A stretch of DNA of 64,000 nt from the NCBI RefSeq assembly GCF_002205645.1, contig NZ_NIOF01000001.1, positions 682,001 through 746,000 of the forward strand, in the 5' to 3' direction. Under the pieces are notes generated by a model. That model worked only from the letters and a program-made list of their open reading frames with translations. It was not told where the DNA came from and did not search any database. The DNA comes from Roseateles aquatilis. GTDB lineage: Bacteria > Pseudomonadota > Gammaproteobacteria > Burkholderiales > Burkholderiaceae_C. Made by a program: the position numbers and the translations under genes. Below are positions 35,209-44,900 of the stretch, in pieces (the first letter of the stretch is position 1; every line of letters starts with the position of its first letter).

Positions 35209-36897
35209 ATGTACGCCTATACCGATTTCGACCGCCAGTTCGTCCACGCCCGCGCCGCGCAATTCCGCGACCAGCTCGAGCGCCACATGGCCGGCCAATT
35301 GCCGGACGACGATTTCCGCGCGCTGCGCCTGCAGAACGGCTGGTACATCCAGCGTCATGCGCCGATGTTGCGCGTCGCCGTTCCGTACGGCGTGCTCTCC
35401 TCGAAGCAACTGCGCCAACTGGCCCGCATCGCCCGCGAGCACGACCGCGGATACGGCCACTTCACCACCCGCCAGAACCTGCAGTTCAACTGGATCCCGC
35501 TGCCGCAATCGGCCGACGTGATGGACCTGCTGGCCGATGTCGACATGCACGGCATCCAGACCAGCGGCAACTGCATCCGCAACATCACCAGCGACGTCAC
35601 CGCCGGCGTCGCCGCCGACGAGCTGATCGACCCGCGGCCCTACGCCGAGGTGCTGCGCCAGTGGAGCACCCTGCACCCCGAATTCGCCTTCCTGCCGCGC
35701 AAGTTCAAGATCGCGATCTCCGGCGCGTCGGAAGACCGCGCCGCCATCGGCTGGCATGACATCGGCCTGCAGCTGAAGAAGAGCGAGGCCGGCGAGATCG
35801 GCTTCCAGGTCCTGGTCGGCGGCGGCATGGGCCGCACCCCGATCGTGGGCCAGCAGATCAGCCCGTTCGTGCCGTGGCAGCACATCCTGCTGTACCTGGA
35901 AGCGATCGTGCGGACCTACAACCGCTTCGGCCGCCGCGACAACATGTACAAGGCGCGCATCAAGATCCTGGTGAAAGCCGAGGGGCAGGCGTTCTTCGAC
36001 GCCGCCAACGCCGAGTACCAGGCCATCCTGGCCGACGACACCGGCAGCCACGAGCAGATCATTCCCGAGGCCGAACTGGCGCGCGTCGCCGCCAGCTTCG
36101 TCGAGCCGGCTGGCGTGACGCCGACGGCGCCGATCGACATCTTCGAAGGCGCGTCGCCCGCCTACCGCCGCTGGCTGGAGCGCAACGTGCACGCGCACCG
36201 CGTCGACGGCTACCGCTCGGTGACGCTGTCGCTCAAGCGCGTCGGCCTGCCGCCCGGCGACATCACCGACGCCCAGATGGACGCCGCCGCCGAGCTCTCC
36301 GACCGCCACAGCCACGGCGAGCTGCGCGTCTCGCACGACCAGAACCTGCTGCTGCCCTGGGTCCGCGAAAGCGACCTGCCGGCGCTGTTCGAGGCCGCGA
36401 AGGAACACGGCTTCGCGACGCCCAACATCGGCCTGCTGACCGACATGATCGTCTGCCCCGGCGGCGACTTCTGCGCGCTGGCCAATGCCCGCTCGATCCC
36501 GGTCGCGGCCGAGATCACCGAGCGCTTCCAGGACCTGGACGAGCTCTGGGACATCGGCGACATCGACCTGCACATCAGCGGCTGCATCAACAGCTGCGGC
36601 CACCATCACAGCGGCCACATCGGCGTGCTCGGCGTCGACAAGGACGGCAGCGAGTGGTACCAGATCACGCTGGGCGGCTCCGACGGCTCGACGCTGTCCG
36701 GCGCGGCGGTGCCCGGCAAGGTCATCGGCCCGTCCTTCGCGGCCGACGAGGCCGCCGACGCGGTCGAGGCCGTCATCGCCACCTACCGCCGCGAGCGCCA
36801 GGCCGGAGAGCGCTTCATCGCCACCGTGCGCCGCATCGGCCTGGACGCCTTCAAGCAGGCGACCAACGCCATCCGCCGCACCACCGCGCAACACTGA
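35209..36897 (+). CDS. cysI: Siroheme-[4Fe-4S] assimilatory sulfite reductase, hemoprotein
   Basis: The 562-residue enzyme reduces sulfite to sulfide in the cytosol. Cluster and siroheme ligands are visible as C416-x5-C422 (CPGGDFC) and C459-x3-C463 (GCINSCGHHH). TSGNCIRN and the substrate-binding basic residues in QNLQFNWIPL also fit the nitrite/sulfite reductase family. Sequence alone does not exclude nitrite reduction, but the neighbours (APS reductase, ATP sulfurylase, CobA) fix the role as sulfite reductase. It opens a six-gene operon, with DUF934 15 bp downstream. No CysJ flavoprotein is present in the window. Confidence 0.94.
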   Translation: MYAYTDFDRQFVHARAAQFRDQLERHMAGQLPDDDFRALRLQNGWYIQRHAPMLRVAVPYGVLSSKQLRQLARIAREHDRGYGHFTTRQNLQFNWIPLPQSADVMDLLADVDMHGIQTSGNCIRNITSDVTAGVAADELIDPRPYAEVLRQWSTLHPEFAFLPRKFKIAISGASEDRAAIGWHDIGLQLKKSEAGEIGFQVLVGGGMGRTPIVGQQISPFVPWQHILLYLEAIVRTYNRFGRRDNMYKARIKILVKAEGQAFFDAANAEYQAILADDTGSHEQIIPEAELARVAASFVEPAGVTPTAPIDIFEGASPAYRRWLERNVHAHRVDGYRSVTLSLKRVGLPPGDITDAQMDAAAELSDRHSHGELRVSHDQNLLLPWVRESDLPALFEAAKEHGFATPNIGLLTDMIVCPGGDFCALANARSIPVAAEITERFQDLDELWDIGDIDLHISGCINSCGHHHSGHIGVLGVDKDGSEWYQITLGGSDGSTLSGAAVPGKVIGPSFAADEAADAVEAVIATYRRERQAGERFIATVRRIGLDAFKQATNAIRRTTAQH

Positions 36898-36912
36898 CCG
36901 ATCGCCGCCGCC

Positions 36913-37416
36913 ATGAAGTTCGTCTCCAAAGCCCAAGACCCCTGGCACACCTGCGCCGGCGAGGACGGCCCGCAGCCGCATCCCGTCGCCGCCGACCACA
37001 AGCTGCTGACGCTGGAGCAATGGCACGCCGTGCGCGACACCTGGCCGGAAGGCCTGGCCACCGGCGTGATCCTGCCCAACGACGCCGAGGTCGCCGACCT
37101 GGCCGCGGACCTGCCGCGCCTGGCGCTGATCGCGCTGCAGTTCCCCAAGTGGGTGGACGGCCGCGCCTACAGCCAGGCGCACGTGCTGCGCTCACGCCTC
37201 AAGTTCGCCGGCGAGGTCCGCGCCGTCGGCGAGGTGCTGGTGGACATGCTGCCGCTGCTGCAGCGCTGCGGCGTCGACGCCGTGCAACTGCGCGGCGACC
37301 AGAGCCGCGAGGCGGCCGAGCGCGCGCTGGGTTTCTTCCCCGGTCATTACCAGGCCGACGTCAACGAGACGCGTCCGATCTTCGCCCGTCCGGAAGCGGC
37401 GCGCGGTCAAGGCTGA
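36913..37416 (+). CDS. DUF934 protein of the sulfate assimilation operon
   Basis: The 167-residue protein matches DUF934: GVILPNDAEVADLAADLPRL, ALIALQFPKWVDGRAYSQAHVLRSR, FAGEVRAVGEVLVDMLPLLQRCGVDAV and the final GFFPGHYQADVNETRPIF. DUF934 genes sit beside cysI in many proteobacteria and are suspected accessory proteins of sulfite reductase; no activity has been shown to my knowledge. It is only 15 bp from cysI and 2 bp from cysH, so it is co-transcribed. A conserved CxxxD-type N-terminal cysteine (HTCAGED) is present. Confidence 0.9.
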   Translation: MKFVSKAQDPWHTCAGEDGPQPHPVAADHKLLTLEQWHAVRDTWPEGLATGVILPNDAEVADLAADLPRLALIALQFPKWVDGRAYSQAHVLRSRLKFAGEVRAVGEVLVDMLPLLQRCGVDAVQLRGDQSREAAERALGFFPGHYQADVNETRPIFARPEAARGQG

Positions 37417-37418
37417 GC

Positions 37419-38333
37419 ATGAGCGGCGACGTTTCCTCGCTCGACCTTGCATCGCGGGACCGCTCGACGGACGCCTCGCCGGAGGTCTCGCCGCTCGGCG
37501 GCGTGTCCGCGCTGCCTGGCGCTGACGCGGGCGGACACGGCTCGGCCATCGGGCTGTATGCGCGGGCCACGCCCGGCTTCGACGAGCGCCTCGCCCGCAC
37601 GGTCGAGGTGCTGAAGCAGGCCGCCGCGGACTTCGGCCCCGGCGCGCTGCAGTCCACGTCGCTCGGCGTCGAGGACATGGTCATCACCGACCTCATCGCC
37701 CGCCACGGCCTGCCGATCGCGCTGGCCACGCTGGACACCGGCAAGCTGCACGCCGAGACGCTGGCGCTGGTGCCGCGCATCAAGGCGCGGTATGGGCTGG
37801 ACGTCGAGGTCTTCGCGCCGGTCGCGGAGCAGGTCGTGCACTTCGTCCGCGCGAACGGCGAGGAGCCGATGTACCGCAGCGTCGAGCTGCGCAAAGCCTG
37901 CTGCGCCGTGCGCAAGCTGGAGCCGCTGGCGCGCATGCTGGCCGGCCGCGGCGCCTGGATCACCGGCCTGCGCCGCGAGCAGAGCGCCAACCGCGCCGAC
38001 GTCCCCTTGCGCGAGGACGACGGCCAGGGCCGCACCAAGATCAACCCGCTGGCCGAGTGGAGCTGGGCCGACGTCTGGCACTACGTCCAGCAGCACGTCG
38101 TGCCCTACAACCCGCTGCATGACCAGTTCATGCCCAGCATCGGCTGCGCGCCCTGCACCCGCGCCATCGCCGTCGGCGAGGACTTCCGCGCCGGGCGCTG
38201 GTGGTGGGAGCAGAGCGCCAAGGAATGCGGCTTGCACGCCACCCATGCCGAGCCGCGCGTCGAGCCCGGCGCAGAATCTGAATCCCAAGCGTCGCCCCCG
38301 ACGTTCAACGCGCAATCCGGAGCCCCGGCATGA
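37419..38333 (+). CDS. cysH: Adenylyl-sulfate (APS) reductase, CysH family
   Basis: The 304-residue protein reduces activated sulfate to sulfite with thioredoxin. It has TTSLGVEDMV-type phosphosulfate binding (TSLGVEDMVITDLI), Cys161-Cys162 (KACCAVRK) and C243-x2-C246 (GCAPC), which together bind a [4Fe-4S] cluster, and the redox Cys270 in KECGLH. The four cluster cysteines mark the APS-using form; enzymes that use PAPS lack them. Consistently, no APS kinase (cysC) occurs here. The first 40 residues are a low-complexity extension, and an alternative start within them cannot be excluded. The stop overlaps cysD by 4 bp. Confidence 0.94.
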   Translation: MSGDVSSLDLASRDRSTDASPEVSPLGGVSALPGADAGGHGSAIGLYARATPGFDERLARTVEVLKQAAADFGPGALQSTSLGVEDMVITDLIARHGLPIALATLDTGKLHAETLALVPRIKARYGLDVEVFAPVAEQVVHFVRANGEEPMYRSVELRKACCAVRKLEPLARMLAGRGAWITGLRREQSANRADVPLREDDGQGRTKINPLAEWSWADVWHYVQQHVVPYNPLHDQFMPSIGCAPCTRAIAVGEDFRAGRWWWEQSAKECGLHATHAEPRVEPGAESESQASPPTFNAQSGAPA

Positions 38334-39289
38334 ACGCCCCCGTGAATCTCGAACAACTGTTGCCGCTGGCGGACCATCACCACCTGGACCATCTGGAAGA
38401 AGAAGCCATCTTCATCCTGCGCGAGGTCGCCGCCGCCTTCGAGCGCCCCGCCCTGCTGTTCTCCGGCGGCAAGGATTCGTGCGTCGTGCTGCGCCTGGCC
38501 GAGAAGGCCTTCAAGCGCCGCATCGCGGGCAACGAGTTCAGCGGCAAGCTGCCCTTCCCGCTGGTACACGTCGACACCGGCCACAACTTCCCCGAGGTGA
38601 TCGAGTTCCGCGACCGCCGCGTCGAGGAAATGGGCGAGCGCCTGGTCGTCGGCCACCTGGAGGACTCGATCAGGAAGGGCACGATCCGCCTGGCCCATCC
38701 GCTGGAGTCGCGCAACGGCCACCAGACGGTGACGCTGCTGGAGACCATCGAGGAGCACCGCTTCGACGTGCTGATCGGCGGCGCCCGGCGCGACGAGGAA
38801 AAAGCGCGCGCCAAGGAGCGCATCTTCAGCCACCGCGACAGCTTCGGCCAATGGCAGCCCAAGGAGCAGCGGCCCGAGCTGTGGAACCTGTTCAACACCC
38901 GCATCCGCCCGGGCGAGCACTTCCGCGCCTTCCCGATCAGCAACTGGACCGAGCTGGACGTCTGGCTCTACATCGCCCGCGAGAACATCCCGCTGCCGTC
39001 GCTGTACTTCGCGCACGACCGCCAGGTGATCCGCCGCAAGGGTCTGCTGGTGCCGCTGACCGACGTGACCCCGCCGGAAGCCGGCGAGACGGTGGAGACC
39101 GCGCAAGTGCGCTTCCGCACCGTCGGCGACATGACCTGCACCTGCCCGGTCGAGAGCCCGGCCGCGAACGCCGCCGACATCGTCGCCGAGACGCTGACCG
39201 TGACCGTCAGCGAGCGCGGCGCCACCCGCATGGACGACCGCACGTCCGACGCGTCGATGGAACGCCGCAAGAAGGAGGGCTACTTCTGA
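38330..39289 (+). CDS. cysD: Sulfate adenylyltransferase subunit 2
   Basis: CysD is the ATP-pyrophosphatase-type subunit of ATP sulfurylase, which makes APS from sulfate and ATP. The 319-residue length is a little above the E. coli protein. The PP-loop SGGKDSCVVLRLAEKAF is intact, as are HVDTGHNFPEVIEFRD, the GGARRDEEKARAKERIFS segment and the C-terminal RKKEGYF. It overlaps cysH by 4 bp and touches cysN by one base (TGATG), so the three are coupled. Confidence 0.96.
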   Translation: MNAPVNLEQLLPLADHHHLDHLEEEAIFILREVAAAFERPALLFSGGKDSCVVLRLAEKAFKRRIAGNEFSGKLPFPLVHVDTGHNFPEVIEFRDRRVEEMGERLVVGHLEDSIRKGTIRLAHPLESRNGHQTVTLLETIEEHRFDVLIGGARRDEEKARAKERIFSHRDSFGQWQPKEQRPELWNLFNTRIRPGEHFRAFPISNWTELDVWLYIARENIPLPSLYFAHDRQVIRRKGLLVPLTDVTPPEAGETVETAQVRFRTVGDMTCTCPVESPAANAADIVAETLTVTVSERGATRMDDRTSDASMERRKKEGYF

Positions 39290-40638
39290 TGTCCGCCGTC
39301 CTGACCCCCGCGAGTGCCTTCAGCGCAGTGACCACCGTGAGCCCTTCGAGCCCCGTGAACAAGATCCATCAGTCCGACGTCGACACGACGCACCGCGCGC
39401 TGCGCTTCCTGACCGCCGGCAGCGTCGACGACGGCAAGAGCACGCTGATCGGGCGCCTGCTCTTCGACAGCCGCGCGATCCTGGCCGACCAGCTCGACAC
39501 GCTGGCCAAGCGCGCCGCCGGCCAGCCGATCGACCTGAGCCTGCTCACCGACGGCCTGGAGGCTGAACGCGAGCAAGGCATCACCATCGACGTCGCCTAC
39601 CGCTACTTCGCGACCAAGCAGCGCAAGTTCATCATCGCCGACGCCCCCGGCCATGAGCAGTACACCCGCAACATGGTCACCGCCGCCGCCGGCAGCGACG
39701 CGGCCGTGGTGCTGGTGGACGTGACCAAGCTGGACCTGGACGCCGACGAGGTGCCGCTGCTGCCGCAGACCCGCCGCCACAGCCTGCTGGCGCACCTGCT
39801 GCGCGTGCCGAGCATCGTCTTCGCGATCAACAAGATCGACGCCGCGGCCAACCCCGGCGAGGCCTTCCGCAAGGTCGGCGCCGCGCTGGAGAAATTCGCC
39901 GGCGCCGCCGGCATCGCCGTGACCGCCGTGGTGCCGGTCTCCGCGCTGCGCGGCGACAACGTGACCCAGCCGCTGGCCGCCGACTGGTACGACGGCCCGT
40001 CGCTGCTGCAGGTGCTGGAGTCGCTGCCGACGGTGCAGGAAACGGTCGAGGCCCCGCTGGCGCTGCCGATCCAGTACGTCGCCAAGGACGGCGACGGCAC
40101 CGGCAACAACCCCCGCGTGCTGTGGGGCCGGATCGCGCAAGGCCAGGTGCAGGTGGGCGATGAAGTCCAGATCCTGCCGGGCGGCCAGACCGCCCTGGTG
40201 GCCGAGCTGCGCCGCGCCGGCGAGCCGGTGGCCGCCTCGGTCGCCGGGGAATCGGCCGGCCTGCTGCTGGACCGCCAGATCGACGTGTCGCGCGGCGACT
40301 GGATCGTCGCGCCCGGCGCCGCCGCGCCGCGCCGCGACTTCCAGGCCACGCTGGCCTGGCTGGACACCGAGCCGGCCGTCATCGGCCGCAAGTACTGGGT
40401 CCGTCACGGCAACCGCTGGGTGCAGGCCCGCATCGCCGCGATCGATCACCGCCTGGACATCCAGACGCTGGCCGAGACCGAGGCCCACGAGCTCTCGGTC
40501 AACGAGATCGGTCACGTCACCGTCGAGCTGCAAGCCGAGCTGCCGCTGCAGCCCTACGCGGACAACCGCGTCGGCGGCGCGCTGATCGTCGTCGACCCCA
40601 CCAGCAACCGCACCAGCGGTGCGCTGCTGGTCCGCTGA
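39289..40638 (+). CDS. cysN: Sulfate adenylyltransferase subunit 1 (GTPase)
   Basis: CysN is the GTPase subunit that drives APS synthesis by CysD. The 449-residue protein has G1 GSVDDGKSTLIGRLLFDS, the G2 threonine in REQGITIDVAYRYF, G3 DAPGHEQYTRNM and G4 NKID, then two beta-barrel domains. There is no fused APS kinase domain, which agrees with the APS-reductase type of CysH. The first 25 residues are a Ser/Thr-rich extension before the homologous part. The start shares its first base with the cysD stop. Confidence 0.95.
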   Translation: MSAVLTPASAFSAVTTVSPSSPVNKIHQSDVDTTHRALRFLTAGSVDDGKSTLIGRLLFDSRAILADQLDTLAKRAAGQPIDLSLLTDGLEAEREQGITIDVAYRYFATKQRKFIIADAPGHEQYTRNMVTAAAGSDAAVVLVDVTKLDLDADEVPLLPQTRRHSLLAHLLRVPSIVFAINKIDAAANPGEAFRKVGAALEKFAGAAGIAVTAVVPVSALRGDNVTQPLAADWYDGPSLLQVLESLPTVQETVEAPLALPIQYVAKDGDGTGNNPRVLWGRIAQGQVQVGDEVQILPGGQTALVAELRRAGEPVAASVAGESAGLLLDRQIDVSRGDWIVAPGAAAPRRDFQATLAWLDTEPAVIGRKYWVRHGNRWVQARIAAIDHRLDIQTLAETEAHELSVNEIGHVTVELQAELPLQPYADNRVGGALIVVDPTSNRTSGALLVR

Positions 40639-40654
40639 AGGACAGGGAGCCGCC

Positions 40655-41455
40655 ATGGGACGCGTCCTCTTCGTCAGCGCCGGCCCCGGCGCCGCCGACC
40701 TGATCACGCTGCGCGGCGCCCGCGCGCTGGGCCGGGCGGAGGTGGTGCTGTTCGACGCGCTGACCGACCCCGCGCTGCGCGACCTGGCGCCGCAGGCGCG
40801 CTGGGTCGACGTCGGCAAGCGGGGCTTCTGCCACTCCACCAAGCAGACCGCGATCAACGCGGCGCTGGTGCGCGAGGCGCGAGCCCATGCAGTGATCGTG
40901 CGCTTGAAAGGCGGCGATGCCAGCGTCTTCGGCCGTCTGGAAGAGGAATTGCAAGCGCTGGCCGAGGCCGGCATCGCCTGGGAGATCGTGCCCGGCGTGA
41001 CCGCCGCCATCGCGGCCGCGGCCCAGACCGGCCGCCCGCTGACGCGGCGCGGCGCCGGCCGCAGTGTCGCGTTGACGACGGCGATGACGCGCGAAGGCGA
41101 GTTGAATGCCGGCAAGACCGCCGACACCGAGGTGTTCTACATGGCCGGCCAACAGCTGGCCGCTTTGTCCCGCCGGCTGATCGCCGCGGGCTGGGCCGCG
41201 GACGCGCCGGTCAGCGTCGTGTCCCGGGCCGGTTGCGCGGACGCGCTGTCCAGCGAGCACGACGTCGGCACGCTGGGCGCCGCGTCCATGCTGCACAAGG
41301 GTCGGCCGACGGTCGTGATCGTCGGAGCCGGCGCGGCGCCGCTCCGGACGGAGGCACCCCGCGTGGGCGAATTCGCGACGGAATCGCCTGCCGACACCGC
41401 CCATACCCTTAGCCCGGGCGGGCCGGAGCGCCTGACGCAAACCCTGAACGATTAA
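40655..41455 (+). CDS. cobA: Uroporphyrinogen-III C-methyltransferase
   Basis: CobA methylates uroporphyrinogen III twice to precorrin-2, the precursor of the siroheme used by CysI. The 266-residue protein carries the SAM-binding [62 protein letters not shown] and [19 protein letters not shown] signatures. The precorrin-2 dehydrogenase/ferrochelatase half of CysG is not fused here and must be elsewhere. AGGGAG precedes ATG 40655. It ends the operon; the last 30 residues are not conserved-looking. Confidence 0.92.
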   Translation: MGRVLFVSAGPGAADLITLRGARALGRAEVVLFDALTDPALRDLAPQARWVDVGKRGFCHSTKQTAINAALVREARAHAVIVRLKGGDASVFGRLEEELQALAEAGIAWEIVPGVTAAIAAAAQTGRPLTRRGAGRSVALTTAMTREGELNAGKTADTEVFYMAGQQLAALSRRLIAAGWAADAPVSVVSRAGCADALSSEHDVGTLGAASMLHKGRPTVVIVGAGAAPLRTEAPRVGEFATESPADTAHTLSPGGPERLTQTLND

Positions 41456-41550
41456 AATCCGCCGTTTTCGTCAGCGCCCACCGAGCCGACTGCCAGGGCA
41501 ACGCTGATTTCCGAGGGGCCAGAGCGCCCCGTCACCACAAGAGCCGCTCC

Positions 41551-41874
41551 ATGACCCACGTCGTCACCGAAGCCTGCATTCGCTGCAAGTACACCGATTG
41601 CGTCGATGTCTGTCCCGTCGATTGCTTCCGCGAAGGCCCCAACTTCCTGACCATCGATCCCGATGAATGCATCGACTGCGCGGTGTGCATCCCCGAGTGC
41701 CCGGTGAACGCGATCATGCCGGAGGAAGACGTGCCCGGCGACCAGCAGATCATGATCAAGCTGAATGCCGATCTGGCGAAGAAATGGCCCAGCATCACCA
41801 AACGCAAGGCCCCGCTGCCGGACGCCGAGGAGTGGAAGGACAAGACGGGCAAGCTCGATCAGCTGATCCGCTGA
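41551..41874 (+). CDS. fdxA: Seven-iron ferredoxin (3Fe-4S plus 4Fe-4S)
   Basis: The 107-residue ferredoxin has C9-x7-C17-x3-C21-P for the 3Fe-4S centre side and [12 protein letters not shown] for the 4Fe-4S centre, followed by a C-terminal extension typical of the Azotobacter FdI/FdxA group ([19 protein letters not shown]). It is a small soluble electron carrier. It lies 95 bp after cobA and 60 bp before the ferredoxin-NADP reductase, so the two may work as an electron relay, possibly for the sulfite reductase upstream. Confidence 0.95.
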   Translation: MTHVVTEACIRCKYTDCVDVCPVDCFREGPNFLTIDPDECIDCAVCIPECPVNAIMPEEDVPGDQQIMIKLNADLAKKWPSITKRKAPLPDAEEWKDKTGKLDQLIR

Positions 41875-41934
41875 ACATTCCCCGCCCCTCTCCAATCGCG
41901 GCCGCCGGACCCTGCCGGCCGGCTCTCTACAAGA

Positions 41935-43038
41935 ATGGAAACGCAAGTGACTGAAGCGACCTCCGCCCCGCACGCGGGCGTGATCGAAACCGATGCCGTC
42001 ATCGTCGGCGCCGGCCCGGTGGGCCTGTTCCAGGTGTTCGAACTGGGCCTGCTGGAAATCAAGGCCCACATCATCGATTCGCTCGCCTACCCGGGCGGCC
42101 AGTGCATCGAGCTCTATCCCGACAAGCCGATCTACGACATCCCGGCGCTGCCGGTGGTGACCGGCAAGGAACTGACCGACAACCTGATGAAGCAGATCGA
42201 GCCGTTCGGCGCGACCTTCCATCTGGGCCAGGAGGTCACGACGGTAGAGAAGCAGGCGGACGGCCGTTTCTTCGTCGCGACCAGCAAGGGCACGCAGTTC
42301 CTGACCAAGACCATCTTCATCGCGGGCGGCGTGGGCTCCTTCCAGCCGCGCACGCTGAAGGTCGAAGGCATCGACAAGTACGAGGGCTCGCAGGTCCATT
42401 ACCGCGTGCGCAACCCGGCGCAGTTCGCGGGCAAGAACCTGGTCATCATCGGCGGCGGCGATTCGGCGCTGGACTGGGCGCTGAACTTCTGCGGCGCCAA
42501 TGATGACGGCAACCCGCACAAGGCCGAGAGCGTGATCCTGGTGCACCGCCGCGACGGCTTCCGTGCCGCGCCGGCTTCGGTGGCCAAGATGCGCGAGCTG
42601 TGCGACGCCTACGAGATGCAGTTCATCGTCGGCCAGGTCGGTGATCTGGACGAAGGCGAGGACCAGCTCAAGGGCGTGAAGGTCACCGGCGGCGACGGCG
42701 TGACACGCGTCGTCCCGGCCGATCATGTGCTGGTGTTCTTCGGTCTGTCGCCCAAGCTCGGCCCGATCGCCGAGTGGGGCCTGGCGCTGGAGAAGAAGCA
42801 GATCCAGGTCGACACCGAGAAGTTCCAGACCAATGTGCCGGGCATCTTCGCGGTGGGGGACATCAACACCTACCCGGGCAAGAAGAAGCTGATCCTGTCG
42901 GGCTTCCACGAGGCCGCGCTGGCCGCGTTCGGCGCGATGCCGATCATCAACCCGGACAAGCGCGTCCATCTGCAGTACACGACCACCAGCCCGAAGCTGC
43001 ACAAGGTGCTGGGCGTGGAAACGCCGGTCTTCGACTGA
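41935..43038 (+). CDS. Ferredoxin-NADP reductase, thioredoxin-reductase-like type
   Basis: The 367-residue flavoprotein moves electrons between NADPH and ferredoxin. The FAD motif is [19 protein letters not shown], and [24 protein letters not shown] is typical of the type found in Bacillus YumC and Chlorobium. The NADPH fold is [17 protein letters not shown]. The redox CxxC pair of thioredoxin reductase is missing, which supports the ferredoxin-NADP reductase call. ATG 41935 has no good ribosome site; GTG 41947, preceded by GGAAACGCAA, is a possible alternative. It follows fdxA. Confidence 0.92.
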   Translation: METQVTEATSAPHAGVIETDAVIVGAGPVGLFQVFELGLLEIKAHIIDSLAYPGGQCIELYPDKPIYDIPALPVVTGKELTDNLMKQIEPFGATFHLGQEVTTVEKQADGRFFVATSKGTQFLTKTIFIAGGVGSFQPRTLKVEGIDKYEGSQVHYRVRNPAQFAGKNLVIIGGGDSALDWALNFCGANDDGNPHKAESVILVHRRDGFRAAPASVAKMRELCDAYEMQFIVGQVGDLDEGEDQLKGVKVTGGDGVTRVVPADHVLVFFGLSPKLGPIAEWGLALEKKQIQVDTEKFQTNVPGIFAVGDINTYPGKKKLILSGFHEAALAAFGAMPIINPDKRVHLQYTTTSPKLHKVLGVETPVFD

Positions 43039-43058
43039 GCCTGAACGCTCCGGGATCA

Positions 43059-43090
43059 AAGCCCGCCTGGCGAAAGCCGGCGGGCTTTTT
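43059..43090. terminator. Terminator between convergent reductase and flotillin genes
   Basis: AAGCCCGCC and GGCGGGCTT form a 9 bp stem, the loop contains an inner GGC-GAAA-GCC, and TTTTT follows on the plus strand. On the minus strand only TTT follows, so it works mainly for the ferredoxin reductase transcript. Confidence 0.85.
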
Positions 43091-43096
43091 CCTTGC

Positions 43097-44803
43097 TCAG
43101 GCCGATGCCGCCGCCGCGGGCTGGGCCTTCGCCAGCATGCCCGACAGCGACTGCGCGACGCCGGTGATGCCGTCGTTCGACAGCCCCGCGTCCTTCATCA
43201 CCGCATCGACGATGGGCTTGGCGAGCTGGTACTGCAGCGCGGAGTTCATCACCTGCTCCGGGAAGGTCGCGCCACCGGCGCCGGTCGAGCCGTCGGCACC
43301 ACCGGCACCAGCGCCGCCTCCCGCGCCCGGCATGCCGTTGACCTGGAAGATGCGGATCGAGTCGATCTTCTCCATCGGACGCACGGCCTGCTCCAGGATG
43401 TTGGGCAGTTGCTGCAGCAGCAGCGTGCGGACCTGCAAGTCGATCTGCGCGGCGGACAGCGTGTTCAGCGCCTCGTTGATCGCGCGACGGCCCTCGGCCT
43501 CCGCCAGCGCCGCGGCCTGCTTGGCTTGCGCCTCGATGGTCAGCGCTTCCGCGCGATCCATCGCCGCGGCCTTTTCCGCGGACGCCGAGACCTTCACCGC
43601 GATCGCGTTCTGCTCGGCTTCCTTGGAGGCCTCGATCAACTGGATGTTCTTCTCACGCTCGGCCACGGCCACCTGACGCGCGGTGTTCACCGCTTCCTCG
43701 GCCTTGACCGACTCGGCACGCGCCAGGTTGGCCGCGGCATCAGCGTCGGACTGCTCGCGCGACTTGGTCGCGATCGCGATCTGGGTGTCCTGGCGCGCCA
43801 TCTCAACCTGCTTGCGCTGCTCCGCGCGCTGCATCTCGGTCTTGCGCTCCAGCTCGATCTCGCGCGTCTGGATGACGAGGTTCTTCTCCAGCTCGGCGGC
43901 CTTGATCTCGCGGTCGGCCTCGATGCGCTTCTGGCTCACCTGACGCTCGGCCTCGATCTTGGCCGCCTCGGCCTGCCTGCCGCGCTCCGCCTGCTGCGAC
44001 GCGATCAGCGCCGCCTGCTCGGCGCGCGTGACCTCGATCTCGCGCTGCTGGCCCAGCGTGGCGAACTCCTGGTCCTTCTCGATGTTGAGCTTCTGGCGCG
44101 TGGCGTCCAGGTTCTTCGTTCGGACCTGCACCTCGGTGTCCTGCTCGACGTCGTTGCGCTGCTTGCGGCGCGCCTCGGTCTGCTCGGTCAGGCGGGTCAG
44201 GCCTTCCGCGTCGAACGCGTTGTTGGGGTTGAAGAATTGCTTGTCGGTCTGATCCAGGCTGGTCAGCGACACCGATTCCAGCTCGAGCCCGTTCTTCTCC
44301 AGGTCCTCGGCCACGGCGTTCTGCACCGCCTGCACGAAGTCGCGGCGCTTGTCCTGCAACTCCTGGATGGTCATGGTGGCGGCGGTGGCGCGCAGCGAGT
44401 CGACGAACTTGTCCTCCACCAGCGCCTTCAGCTCGTCCGGGCTCATCGTGCGCGCGCCCAGCGTCTGCGCGGCGATGCTCACCGATTCCTCGGTCTGCTT
44501 CACACGCACGAAGAACGCGGCCGTCACGTCGACGCGCATGCGGTCCTTGGTGATGAGGCTCTCGCGCTCGCGGCGCAGCACCTCCAGCTTCAGCGTGTTC
44601 ATGTTGACCAGCACGCGCTCATGGAAGACCGGCAGCACGATCGCGCCGCCGTCCATGATGACTTTCTGGCCGCCGAGGCCGGTGCGGACGAAGGCCGTTT
44701 CCTTCGTCGAGCGCTTGTACAGCCGCGCGAAGATGGCGCCGATGGTCACCAGTGCCAGGAAAAGGACGCCGGAGATGGTCAGCAACTCGATCATGTTGTT
44801 CAT
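43097..44803 (-). CDS. Flotillin (SPFH/band 7) family protein, YqiK-like
   Basis: The 568-residue protein has an N-terminal membrane anchor (ELLTISGVLFLALVTIGAIFARLY), an SPFH domain (ETAFVRTGLGGQKVIMDGGA onwards to about residue 190) and a long charged coiled coil rich in Glu-Ala-Lys/Arg repeats to about residue 430. It ends in a Gly-rich linker and a helical tail. Flotillins scaffold membrane microdomains and are linked to envelope stress and membrane fluidity. It is last in a minus-strand cluster with YqiJ-like and PspA proteins, 97 bp after the YqiJ-like gene. Confidence 0.94.
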   Translation of the reverse strand: MNNMIELLTISGVLFLALVTIGAIFARLYKRSTKETAFVRTGLGGQKVIMDGGAIVLPVFHERVLVNMNTLKLEVLRRERESLITKDRMRVDVTAAFFVRVKQTEESVSIAAQTLGARTMSPDELKALVEDKFVDSLRATAATMTIQELQDKRRDFVQAVQNAVAEDLEKNGLELESVSLTSLDQTDKQFFNPNNAFDAEGLTRLTEQTEARRKQRNDVEQDTEVQVRTKNLDATRQKLNIEKDQEFATLGQQREIEVTRAEQAALIASQQAERGRQAEAAKIEAERQVSQKRIEADREIKAAELEKNLVIQTREIELERKTEMQRAEQRKQVEMARQDTQIAIATKSREQSDADAAANLARAESVKAEEAVNTARQVAVAEREKNIQLIEASKEAEQNAIAVKVSASAEKAAAMDRAEALTIEAQAKQAAALAEAEGRRAINEALNTLSAAQIDLQVRTLLLQQLPNILEQAVRPMEKIDSIRIFQVNGMPGAGGGAGAGGADGSTGAGGATFPEQVMNSALQYQLAKPIVDAVMKDAGLSNDGITGVAQSLSGMLAKAQPAAAASA

Positions 44804-44900
44804 GGACAGGGAACTCCCTCGATGGATCCAGGTTGTGGGTCGTGTGACGCGGCCGATGAAGGGCCGTCTTCGAAGTCAGGCATGAGACATTCAGCCGGTC

